NCBI GenBank assembly: GCA_020091685.1
Contig: CM034599.1
Coordinates: 1,617,641 to 1,681,640 of the forward strand
Reading direction: 5' to 3'
Source: Lutjanus erythropterus
Lineage: Eukaryota; Chordata; Actinopteri; Lutjaniformes; Lutjanidae
DNA: 64,000 nt
Each line of letters starts with the position of its first letter. Position 1 is the stretch's first letter. Both the position numbers and the translations under genes were made by a program. Shown here one piece after another: positions 48,441-59,688 of the stretch. A model generated the notes under the pieces. The model was not told the DNA's origin. It ran no database searches and saw nothing but the letters and a program-made list of their open reading frames with translations.

Positions 48441-49904
48441 CCAAAATTTGATTTTCTTTTTTGGGCGGAGACGATTTCAACACAAACAGGAAACTGGAAA
48501 GGAGAAAGATGACCGAGGATCCAAGAGGGGCGGGACTTCAGAGGAGTCATTTCAAACAGTTTCAAACATTTTATTCAAACTCCAAGCACAAAATTCAGAT
48601 CTTTTGAAGGATTCCAGTCCAGTCCTCTGAGTTAAGTAGCACCGTTCACTGTGGAAAAATGTCTTTTCTTCACCCGACAGAGGCCGGTTCCTGATCGTTT
48701 CCACATAAAGGGGCAAAGCAGCTCTCAAATTCAAACCAGCTCATGAAAAATTTTCAAAAAGCAGGAGGCCCCTTAATATTCCTCCGGTTTTACCGCGTGA
48801 CACACAGAGGGTTTTCATTACCTCGCTCACTGCTTGCAAATTTAAGACATCAACTTTGATTGTGTTACACAGAACCTGGCAGGAGAACAATCAGGAGGTG
48901 CTGTGGGCGGCTGTGACAGCCTGTGTGCCACTCAGAAATGATTCCTGTGCTTTATTTTGAAAATCTTCTCACTTTTCACCTCAGTGGCCAGTTTGAAAAA
49001 AGGCTGAGCAAACCTCTGCTGCTCCTGACATGTGGCAGTCAGAATGGGTGATCCTGGTTGCAGCTCCTCAGCTGTGTGGAAGCAGGAACTTGTCACTGAG
49101 CGTAAACAGCTCTCTTGGCTTTAGTTCTGCGAGCTGAAATACCCCCATCCCACCCCGTTTACCCCCCGACACCCCATCTCCTTGTGCTGTGTGGCGTCAG
49201 CTGCAATGAGCTCCAGATGTGGCCTGGCACCCCTCCAGTCACGGCACTGGATGTGGTTTGAAGGTAGTTTGGAAACACCACCCACCGGCGGACCCAATGA
49301 AAGTTCCTCAGACTGCAGAGAGGTTTTCTGTCGCAGGAGAGCAGAAGAACAAGAACAGGGAGAAGAAGTGCAGCACTGCCCTGCACATGAGACGGGTGCA
49401 TGTGTTACTTATTGAACGTGCTTTGAATAAGTAAGTATGTGAGACAATAGTTGAAAGTATTTCCATGTGTTTCAGTAGATATGGAAATATCAACATCCTT
49501 CATTCACCCCCAGGCTTCCATCCTTTGTTCCCTTTGCATATAAATCCTGGTTGAAAAAGCCCTCAGTCGTGTGTCGTCCGGCCTTTGATAACTTCACACA
49601 ACATGAGTCGCCTCCTCAGTGAGAGTGGCAACACAAAGCTAATAACTGCTAATCCTTTCAAAAGAGTCTGAATATTTAATTTAAAAAGACCTAAAAACAA
49701 GGTGTGACCGTGAAGCCATTCATTCATTTTACTTAATCTTTAATTAAAGGTCATAATGATACACAAAGAGATATCAATAAACAACAGATAACTGATCAGA
49801 GTTATGTTGTTTATGTATGGAGTCACAGCAGTGCTTTAAAATGTTTGGTTTTTTTCATATAAAGTACAAATTGCAAAACTGCAGTTCAATATGAATTTCA
49901 ACTT

Positions 49905-50182
49905 TAAGGTCACGATTTGATTCATTTTTAAGTTTTTTTTTTAGCAACAGATCATTGGTTTTGTGCCTCTGCTAACTTTGTTTTGCTTTTACAAATTCTA
50001 AAAAGAAAAAATAATCAGTTTGGTCTGAAGTGTGAGAAGACGGCCGGTGTTGATCTTTTGTTCAAACATGCACAGAGAAACACAGATACTGTGAGTCACC
50101 TATCCTGCCTTTTGATTTGATTCTTGAAACTGAAAGCTCATTTTGATCCATTTTAGATTTAATACTGAAATTAATACACCTC
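49905..50182. repeat. Decayed copy of the GGGGCGTCACGATT element
   Basis: AAGGTCACGATTTGATTCAT at the left, and TTGAAACTGAAAGCTCATTT then AATTAATACACCTC at the right, parallel the 26.57-26.94 kb element. Terminal bases are eroded. Confidence 0.45.
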
Positions 50183-51184
50183 TAATATTTTTTTTAATGT
50201 TTTTATTTTATAGAATGTCTTTTATCTATTTTTACCCCTTTATTTTTCCTCATTTTAATCCTTAATGCTTTTTCTTGATTGGAAACAAGGTATTTGTTAA
50301 GATATTTATAATATATTTTTAAAAATACATATTTTGATTTTTTTGCATATAAATGACTATATTTTAAATTTGAATTTGTTCTTGTATGTCATTTACTTAT
50401 TTTTCCAACTTTATTTTTTCCCTACGGTTTTTTCTTGTTTGCTGTTTTGTTCTGTTGTTTGTTTGCTGTTTAAAGTGTTGGTGTTATACACTGTAGCTGA
50501 CAACTTTTTCAGACTGCAGAAATGTCTCAGTTATGTTTAATTGTTTTGCACTGCACTTTTTAAGTATCTGCCATTTTCTGTAAGAGGTTACGCATTTATT
50601 TACATGAATTTGTAGATTTATATGTGATGCTCTTATTTCTTCTTATTTTGCAGACTGAAATAAATTCTAAATTCTAAATTCTGCTTGAATGAACCATCCA
50701 GTTTGGATTCATGTGTGCAGGAACGGACTCAGCCAGTTGACTGACCTTCAAGGAATAAGAAAGCAAGAAACTAAACAGAACACTGATCTGAACACTGATC
50801 TGTCTAATTCTCATATGTGGTTATTTGTCTTTATATTTGCACATTTATTCTTTTTCTGTCTCCATGTATTTGAGATCATTACTTCACCAGAACAACAAAG
50901 ACTATCAGCCGTCAACATTTGGCCTCAGAGTAGAAAAGTGTGAAAGCTTGAAGCAGGAGGTCCACAAACAGACATAAAACTAGAGGCAGTTCAGACCAGT
51001 TCCTGCAGGAGCAACAGGTCAGTAACAAAATATATCAGCTGAGCAGCTACAGACTAAAGTTAAAATATGTCTCATGATACAAATGCGCCAAAATTACCTT
51101 TAAATCATTTAATCTGCTGCAGTGATATTGAAGCACAGTGAATAATAAAGTACATGAACATAACTTGTCAGAACGGTGGTGTCC

Positions 51185-51227
<43 letters not shown>
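51185..51227 (+). repeat. (GAT)n microsatellite
   Basis: About 14 GAT units, possibly within the ankrd39 3' UTR if that extends to the ATTAAA near 51,110. Confidence 0.95.
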
Positions 51228-51376
51228 TGTGACTATCAGCTGTAACAGCCACACTGATGCTTTTCTCTCTCCAACAGTCAGCCTGTTCAGTTTTCCAACA
51301 GTGTGCTGGGAGGATCGAATGAGGTCACTGTGAGGAAGCTGCCAGATAATTCACATGGTGCACTAGAAAAAAAAAA

Positions 51377-51377
<1 letters not shown>

Positions 51378-51439
<62 letters not shown>
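51378..51439 (+). repeat. (CA)n microsatellite
   Basis: 62 bp of CA preceded by an A run, downstream of ankrd39. Confidence 0.97.
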
Positions 51440-51441
<2 letters not shown>

Positions 51442-52241
51442 CAGAGTTTAAGACAACAGCTCCCCCTGCTGACAGAGATTCAAAAACAGACATCCATCAG
51501 GCTGAAATGCCTCAAACCACACTCGACATCCATCTGTTCTGTGTTGAACGGCAATATTTCTGTGCTCTGTGTCTAAGATGGCAATGTCTGAGGCTGATCC
51601 CAGTGCAGCAACAGAGAAGAAATATGCATGCAGGTGATATGAGAAACCTCCACTGTTTGCTGTGTGATGCTAATATTATTAACAGAGAACATTTACCCTC
51701 CCTAACAGACGTGTTGCTCGACTGGGAAGCTGTGACACTCGTATGCAGAGTGTCACATACATGACATTCCTGGAAAATAGGCCCATGTTGTGTAGAATGA
51801 TCACTTAAAAAGATCATTTCACAGACATTATAACAAGCACTGTTGTCATCTTTCTTTGTGCAATGAAGCCACGCTTTGGACCATTTCTTTTTCTCTGCCA
51901 TCACTCCTTCTTGATGCAGGTTTCCAGCAGTGGAGGTGTTTGATGTCATTGTTCTGCAATGTGAAACTGTCACAAAAGCATGCCGGGATCAATAAAAGGA
52001 ATCGATACCCTCAGAGGCATATGATTCTGACCAATCAGACAATTTGGAAAAACAAGCAGCAAACTATAAATCACAAACAGGATGATGTTTATGGTGTCTA
52101 TCCTGTTTCACTGTTCAGGTGAGAAACAAGCAGCCAGGAGAAGTGAATCAGAGTTGTCCTGATTTCAGTGGACCTCACCTCATCTGTGTTGAGCTCACAT
52201 CATTGGTCTGATCTTAAACTCATGTCCAGATGTGTCTGAGG

Positions 52242-52388
52242 TCACCGCGGCGGTTTTAACAGCTCCTGCAGATCTTCCTGTGCTGCCAGCTGGTAGGGGA
52301 GCTGCAGCCTCTTGTTCACCTGGCTGCAGAGCGCTGGACTGTGCTCCAGAAGCAGCTGGCACACCTCCTGATGCCCCCGTTCTGCAGC
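52242..52388 (-). CDS. ankrd39: ankrd39 exon 4 and stop codon
   Basis: 147 nt including TGA at 52244-52242, acceptor AG 52390-52389. It encodes [40 protein letters not shown] and QELLKPPR, the last ankyrin repeat and C-terminal helix. The plus-strand open frame over the same bases is its shadow. I see no clear polyadenylation signal close by; the nearest sense-strand ATTAAA I noticed is near 51,110. Confidence 0.94.
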   Translation of the reverse strand, partial: AAERGHQEVCQLLLEHSPALCSQVNKRLQLPYQLAAQEDLQELLKPPR

Positions 52389-54754
52389 CTGCCCAAGAAT
52401 TTAACAGAATAACAGGCGGTGGTTAACCGATGATCAAACTATCTCTCTGGGCTGATGTTATCATGCTGCTGCTGCTGCTGATTTTGTACCTTATGTAAAG
52501 GTGAAGCTCCGTCGTCATCGCAGAGCGTTGGGTCTGCTCTGTGCTGCAGCAGGAGTCTGACCACGTCCAGATGACCGCAGTAAGCTGATCGATGGAGTGG
52601 TGTGGCTCCACCTGGAGTCTGAGGAGACGCACAAGCACCGTTCTCAAGAAGAAACCTGCAGACAGCGAGGCGACCGCTGCGACCTGCATAGTGCTGAGAC
52701 AAAACACACAAACGTTAGAACACTAAAGCACAAAAAAACAGAAAACGGTGTGCATGAGACAGTTTCAACATTTATGAATGTTTCTGACTGTTGTCATTAA
52801 GTGTCATTTGGTCAATTATGTCATTTTTAATACAAAGTTGACATTGTTTGAGGTGTCTTTGTTATGACAACTTGACATTATCAGACTTACAGAAACTGTT
52901 TAGCTTTATACTTTAACATTAAACTGTCACGTTTTTGGTCCAGAACTCTGGCCATCATTACAATTGAGCCATGTGTGGATTTATTACGTAACCTCCAACA
53001 AAGTGGGACATTTTGGACTTGTCATGAGGATATCGTTAAATGTTATAAAGTTACACTTATTACACAGATATTTTCTTTTCGAAAATGATAACTTGACACA
53101 AAATATAAGTTAAAAAAAATTTTATTGAATGGATTTTACTTGAAACAGTCACCACTCACTCCCTTCTTATTTCCACCTTTCCCCCTTTAATCAGTCTATC
53201 AATTCAATAAAAAAAATCAATCAAATTTCTGCAGGTGTCTGCCTCTCTGTCGACCTCTGGTGGTCATAATGTAAAAGTTCAATTTGAAGTTATTGTTTAC
53301 TTCAACAACACCAAAGTCCTATTTGGATGATTCCAGATGGTAAATTACAGGAGCAGGTTCTGTTATAGTCAGTGGTGAAATGTAACTAAATATATTTACT
53401 CAAGTACTAATGACAAGTTTGAGGTACTTGTACTTTCTTTCCATGTTACTTTCTATTTCTTCCTGTTTCTAGGAAAAATATTGTACTTTTACTCCACTAC
53501 AGCTGCTAGTTACTCTACAATTTAAAATTAACATTCAAATTAAAGTTTATGAAATACAACACTTTGCAAAGATTTCACACAAAAATATTAATGTGTAGCT
53601 GTGCCCCCTCGACATGTTTCAGATGTTTCTGAGAGATTTTTCCTCTCAACATTTCACATGGTTTCATTTCAAAAAACTGTTCAAGAGGTCAAAGAGATCG
53701 TAGCGTGTCCAAACATATTAATATTTTGTGTATCTGGGGCTGTATCATTACAGGAACTTCATAACTTGCAGATCCTATATTGAGTAGAATTTGTCCAAGC
53801 TGTTCCTAAACGCATCAAGATGTCAAAAAAACTACTTTTTGGTCTGGTGAAATGTTCTGAGTGCAGCAAAACTGAGAAAAAGTATGAAAATAAAGGCAGA
53901 GGGGAGATTCTGCCACCACCATCAAACACTTCTAACTGGTCAAGTGATGATTAAAAGGGATTATATAATACATCTATACATCGTTTTTTTTTAAGGAAAA
54001 TGTTGCAGATTATATCTTTAACTGTTTGGTATGGTTTGGTAATCTTACACCAGCGTCTCTTTGACCCAGTTACTCAAGATAATTCGCAGTCCTTGTTGTT
54101 AGCAGATTCAAGTAGAAACTATTTTCCTTCTACAGTAAAATCTACTGGAACTACTTTCTTTCTACTAGAAAAGCAAGTAATTCCTAAATAAAATTGCTTT
54201 CAACATGAAATATACTTCATAAATATACTTTGGCTTTTAGAGCATTTGCCTAAATATTCAAATTAAATCCTTTGACACAATATATTTCTAATTTGTAAGA
54301 AAATGCTTTCTGATGTGTTTGTGTCCATCTCTGTGCAGCCAAACATCTTGTCAGCAGACTCACCAGAGCTGTGTATCCAGCTGAGTCTCTCAGGTTTGGG
54401 TCTGTGCCTCTCTGCACCAAAGACTTGACTCTCTCCAGGTCTCCGTCCATTGCAGCAGACCAGATACCTGCAGAAGAATGACACACAAACACACACCTGT
54501 CCTTCACTGACAGTAAAATCAGGTGCAAAAATAACTATGAGCAAAAGTCAAATATGCGACATTTTGCATTTGGAGGAGGAGATCTACTTACAAACAATTA
54601 TATATTCTACATAACTCTATTAGAACCATGATTTCACTCAGCCACCACATGAATGCAAACCTCTTTCAAAGTCCATCTCATCCAGGGTCTGGGAAACACT
54701 GGGAGAAGAGAAAGGATGGGAGCAACACGCACACGGCTGTCTGTCAGAGGCCAT
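52242..54754 (-). CDS. ankrd39: ankrd39, ankyrin repeat domain-containing protein 39 (complete, 4 exons)
   Basis: Exons 54754-54661, 54467-54364, 52693-52490 and 52388-52242 join in phase to 549 nt, 182 residues plus TGA. Mammalian ANKRD39 is 183 residues. The N terminus [15 protein letters not shown] and [20 protein letters not shown] match the family closely. Four ankyrin repeats follow, seen as [36 protein letters not shown] and [20 protein letters not shown], with a short tail ending ELLKPPR. The start ATG is the first in the exon and matches the family start. Ankyrin repeats mediate protein binding; a molecular role for ANKRD39 is not well settled and I assign none. It is transcribed away from kctd9, 915 bp ATG to ATG. 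Confidence 0.95.
52490..52693 (-). CDS. ankrd39: ankrd39 exon 3
   Basis: 204 nt (68 codons), acceptor AG 52695-52694, donor GT 52489-52488 (CATAAG|GTACAA). It encodes residues 67-134, from [20 protein letters not shown] to [10 protein letters not shown], the core ankyrin repeats. The intron that follows is only 101 nt and contains a short CAG run on the sense strand. Confidence 0.95.
53365..53560 (+). repeat. Dispersed fish element (ATTTACTCAAGTACT type)
   Basis: CAGTGGTGAAATGTAACTAA then ATTTACTCAAGTACTAATGA and TGAGGTACTTGTACTTTC is a very widespread teleost element. Fragments with the same phrases lie at about 1,300-1,440, 36,945-37,090 and 37,560-37,700. Within ankrd39 intron 2. Confidence 0.5.
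54364..54467 (-). CDS. ankrd39: ankrd39 exon 2
   Basis: 104 nt, acceptor AG 54469-54468, donor GT 54363-54362 (GCTCTG|GTGAGT). It encodes G32 to L66: [20 protein letters not shown] then [14 protein letters not shown], the first ankyrin repeat and the start of the second. Confidence 0.94.
54661..54754 (-). CDS. ankrd39: ankrd39 exon 1
   Basis: 94 nt encoding residues 1-31 and the first base of G32. It includes a Cys-rich start, C8, C10 and C11, with CCSHP as in the mammalian protein. Donor GT at 54660-54659 (AGAG|GTTTGC). It is too short and too spliced to appear as a long open frame. Confidence 0.93.
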
Positions 54755-55669
54755 TGTGTGAATTAATTTGGCAGCTTAACAGGATACAGATCGATTAAAA
54801 TGTTAAGCTAAACACTAGGTTTTGAGAGTTAAGATATTTGACATTTCTGTTTCTTCCTGTCTTCAGTGGTCCTCAACTTCATGAGATATTATCACCACCA
54901 ACATACAAAACCACACGAAATAAAGTTACAAAGTCAGCGAATGTTTAACCGAATGATAGTAAATATTCTGTAGAATAATTTGGACACAGGTTGACCTACT
55001 GTAAATGGCCATTAGCGTTAATTTATGTCAGAAATCACGAAAAAACACCAGAGCGGCTAGGTGTTTACACCAGACCACCGGACGTAAAATAACGTCCTTA
55101 CGTGCCTCTGCGTGAACGCTCCAACCAATGGCAGAGCTGCAGTCGGGAAGCCCCTTCAGGGACTCGCTGATTTCGTGGGATTGTCTGATTATGTCCAGAT
55201 TTGTTTAGAGAAAACAAGCGGCGGCAAATAATTCTGTGCTGTGGCGGCATAATGATGATGAAAAGCGAAATAATACGCTGTTGCCCTTAATTATTTTCAT
55301 GAATTATCAAAAATTACTACATGCCTGATCTTTTCTGTTCCCTTTAATGTCCTACATCGCCGTTAGCACAATTTATGTATGTAATGTGTTAATAATAAAC
55401 AAAATAGCTGAGACTGTAAGTGTAAATGTACCAGAGAAGGTGAGATATTAAACTTTAGCCATTGCCTACCGGCGCCTCGGGGTATTGTTTGTATGTGCAA
55501 GTTGATAATGGCTATTTTTCCGGTTGCTCATGAAGGCATCTTTTGTCTCGTGTTGTTGTCTGATGCAGCTAGCTAACCCAGCTTGAATCGGCGAGCTAGT
55601 GTTAGCTGGCAAACGCCAAATTAATTGTCGTAATTGTAATAAAGTAGTAATAACCAAAGCGCGTAAAGA
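54755..55669. promoter_or_regulatory. Shared head-to-head promoter region of ankrd39 and kctd9
   Basis: Between the two ATGs lie 915 bp. A compact cluster sits at 55,060-55,170: the inverted repeat GACGT-6-ACGTC at 55,081-55,096, more ACGT cores after it, and a CCAAT box at 55,125-55,129. No TATA box is obvious beside it. Repeat families abundant elsewhere in the window are not evident here. Bidirectional use is inferred from the gene layout. Confidence 0.55.
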
Positions 55670-55717
55670 ATGAGAAGAGTTACCTTATTTATTAACGGGA
55701 CAAATAAAAATGGCAAG
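55670..55717 (+). CDS. kctd9: kctd9 exon 1
   Basis: 48 nt, [16 protein letters not shown], ended by donor AAG|GTGGGT. The ATG matches the family start exactly, which decides it. Confidence 0.93.
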
Positions 55718-58700
55718 GTGGGTAATAATAAGCTATTTAATGTGTTAGCTTAATGGGCCGCAGAATGACTGGATTTTTCCACTGAACAGACGGATTTCAT
55801 TATAGCGAACTGACGCTTTTACACTGTGCATATAAAGAGTTATTAACAATAGTCATATGAAGTGAAAATAAACAGTAGTTTTTATAGCATTATTTCCACA
55901 ATTAAGATGAATTTAAATGTTATCTCAGCCTCGTTTACTCTGTTGCTAACTGACTGTGCCTCATTAATCATGTATCAGACAACAGTGACCTATTTAGTTT
56001 CCACTGATTTTTAATCCTTTATTTTCAGGTTGTAGCAGTTTATGGGACCTTGTCAGACTTACTGTCAGTAGCGAGCAATAAGTTGGGAATCAAAGCCTCC
56101 TGTTTGTACAATGGGAAGGGTGGTCTCATAGATGACATTGCCCTTATACGGTAAGATCACACCATAATAATAAACATGTTGCCGTTATGAGCATGTCGTC
56201 TCATTCTGTCAGCTCACTTTAATTCAATTCAAACTTTATTACACACTCAAGGTCCAAGACAAGACATCACATATTATAAATTACATATAATAGGCACAAT
56301 AAAAGGTCATGATTTAAAGGAGAAAAATACAAAGTACCACTTTACAATAACATTGCAGTATACATTAATTATACATCGTTCACAATTAGGTTGTAAACAC
56401 TTTATAAGTCATTATTGAACAGTTATAATACATTTTTCATACATCGATGTGGGTTCACTTTATGGCAAGATCCAGTTACGGCTCACTAGGACCCGACAGA
56501 TGCTGGATTATTGGGAGCAGATGAAAAAATACAGATGTCATCATACTGCCTGATATACTTTTTACAGAATATAGAAGGTAATAATCTATTTATGCCATTT
56601 ATAAATCATTTATAAAGGTGGTCTTATTGTGAAGTGGTCGTGAAATGTATGTATCAATGCCTTACACTTGATGAGACTAAACTAAAACATTATTTCTCTC
56701 TCAGAGTCATTTCACCAGCATATAGATTTGCACATGAGATTTCTTATGACAGACTAGAAAGACTTGACTCCTGCAGACAAAAACACTTCACCTGCGTTGT
56801 ACATCTCTGGCTCTTCAGTAATATTCTCACAACATCATTATAGGCCACTTGAAGTTTCTGTAATCCTGCTTCTCTGTAGTTTGATCACACGTGTGCAGTA
56901 TGAAGTGTTGTACAATACGCTCTGAGCAGACGAGAGACATCCTCACACCATCTGTGCTCGGACTGAACTTATGTGAGGGAATGTTTCCTTGTGCAAAAGA
57001 AATAAATCTTGTCTTTAAATATCATCATCATCATCATCATCATCGTCTGTCGTTTGTTCTGTAATGAAGTGTGTATCTGTGACATGTCCGTGTATCTTGT
57101 GTTTCTGACAGAGATGACGACGTGTTGTATGTGTCAGAAGGAGATCCATTTATCGGTGAGTGCTGTCATGTCTCATCCACTGTCAGTCAAAGTGTGAACG
57201 TGGTCTCACACTCTTCTTCTCTTCTTTTTCTTTATACCACAGACCCTCAAAATGAAGCCAAGGTTTCATCAGATCATGGAGCTCACACTGATTGGCTGAC
57301 CCTGAATATTGGCGGTCGACCCTTCACCACCACCAGGTATCTGTGGTCTTAAAGTCATTACTAAAGATTAATGTTAGATTTTCTCTGTTATAGTAACATT
57401 TTCATGAATTGTCTTCTTTACTGAACGTGTCTGTGTTGTGTTCAGGAGCACCCTGGTCAGCAAAGAGCCAGAGAGTATGCTCGCTCACATGTTTCGAGAG
57501 AAAGGTGAACAATGGCTGCAGATCAGACGAGCCAATCAGAGAGCATTTCATCCTTTGTTTTATCTGAGCCATGTTTCTGAATGAACCTCTGTATTTGCTC
57601 CAGATGTGTGGGGGAACAAGCGGGACAGGCACGGGGCGTACCTGATCGACCGCAGCCCGGAATACTTTGAGCCGATCCTCAACTATCTGAGACACGGTCA
57701 GCTCATCATCAATGAAGGCATAAATATACGAGGTAAGAATCCTTAATGATGACGCGTACCTGAAGAGGTGGGTCATTAAATAAAATTCTCACAGTTATTT
57801 CCTGATCAAATTTGTCCTTAATGTCCTCCAGGTGTGCTGGAGGAGGCTCGCTTCTTTGGGATCGAGCAGCTTGCTGAACAGCTGGAAGCAGCGATCAAGG
57901 TAATATGAACTGTGGAAGGTAAATACTATAGCAGGGCTGTAACAAATGGATTTTTTTTACATTTGAAGCTTATGTTCTACTGAGGTTTTCAGATGAATTA
58001 AAATGTAATTTATATTGCTGTTTGATTGCTCCTAGAACAACCAGTTAAAGGCACAGTAACCAGTTCTGGAGAATCAATGGCCAATCAGCTGTGTCACTGA
58101 CCTGTGATCAGCCAAAGTCTGTTGTTTTTGAAGGCTTACATTTTTATCTTTATTTTTACAATGATTGGATCACACGAGTCGGAAAATAGATTCCGCAGCT
58201 ACTACTGGAATCTAATTCTATGAATAGTGTAATACTAATATTATTAGTTTAGCCTGATCTTTATCTGCAACTGTGCAGAAAAACAGACTTTAAACAGAAT
58301 AAATAGCAACCAAAAGAAAAGGCTGTGCAACATTTGTATCATAATTTAAAGCTTCAAACTATTCAGTTCAGTTCTAGTTGATAGTTTACATTTAGTAATG
58401 TGAACGCATCGTGATTCACCATGTTCTTCCTTTGAAAACAGAGCTCACAGCCTCCTGAGGACCACTCTCCCATCTCCCGCAAAGAGTTTGTACGTTTTCT
58501 TCTGGCAACACCGACCAAGTCAGAGCTCCGCTGTCAGGTAGAGCTCCACAAAAAACTACCTCATTTGGCCCATCAGTTCAACATAAAGGCTGCTGCATTC
58601 AGCGACTGCGTTTACATGCACGAAAGTATTCTGGTTATGATCAGTTTTTTGTAGTATTATGGTTATCTTTTGCAGATATAAACATCATATCCTGGTTTTG

Positions 58701-59619
58701 AGAAACCTGGATATGGGACCTGGAGTACTCCTGGTTTCTGAACAGCCTTTGTTGGTAGATACTGAGATGAAACGTTTGAACTACAGACAGATGATTAGAA
58801 ACCAGGATTCTGTTAGACTCATGTGTAGAGGGGTGTGAATAACCAGGTTTCTCATATTCCATGTCAGCATCGTATCCTGAATAAGATCAAAACCAGGATA
58901 CTGTGCGCATATAAATGTAGTCATTGTCGATTAATCTGCTGATTATTTTCAAAATAAATTGTTCGGTCTGTAAAACATTAAAGAATTGTAATGAATTCTC
59001 ATCACAGTTTCCCAGATCCTTCTTTTGTTTTGTCCAACATACAATCCAAAACCCAAAAACTCTTATTTACCTTCATAAATGACAGAAAAGCAGCAAATGT
59101 TTTGCTTGAAAAATGTCTGAAACAATCAGTTTTCAAAATGATCGGCAGTTCATTTTCTTTCAGTTGTCTGACTCTATGTCTCTTCCTGTTTTCAGGGTCT
59201 TAACTTCAGTGGCGCTGATCTGTCCCGACTCGATCTGCGTTACATCAACTTCAAAATGGCGAATCTGAGCCGCTGCAATCTGACACACGCCAACCTGTGC
59301 TGCTCTAATCTGGAGCGAGCCGATCTCTCCGGAGCCAACCTGGATGTGAGTCTGAAAACTGTTTTCATGCCACCACTAAATGATTCATGTGTTCATACAC
59401 TGTGAGCAGCAGAACGCACTCAGAGAATCTCACTGTGGGGAAGCAAACGTTTCCGTCTTCTGTTTAAACTGTGTGCGGCGTTTTTGTGTTATTTTTGTTG
59501 GCCTTCCTCCTGCTGCTGAACAATAGACTTTTAGTTTGTGGTTTTTGGTCACTTCACACCTGCTGTCCCCTCAGTGGTGTGGAGGAAGAAATGTTCTGTT
59601 CTTCAACATGTTTGCCAAT

Positions 59620-59688
<69 letters not shown>

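Larger units (their letters stand above)
33011..52241. other. Intergenic region between fgfr1 and ankrd39, no gene supported
   Basis: About 19 kb. No ORF here matches a family I recognise, and none joins neighbours through plausible splice sites. The longest, 36,019-36,543 minus (174 codons), has a composition like translated intergenic DNA and an overlapping opposite-strand ORF. The region contains dispersed elements, microsatellites, and candidate conserved non-coding stretches near 39.0-39.3, 41.5-42.1, 47.0-47.5 and 48.8-49.4 kb. Confidence 0.6.

Noticed and set aside
52232..52426. Plus-strand ORF over ankrd39 exon 4
   Set aside because: Shadow of the minus-strand exon, which matches the ankyrin family.
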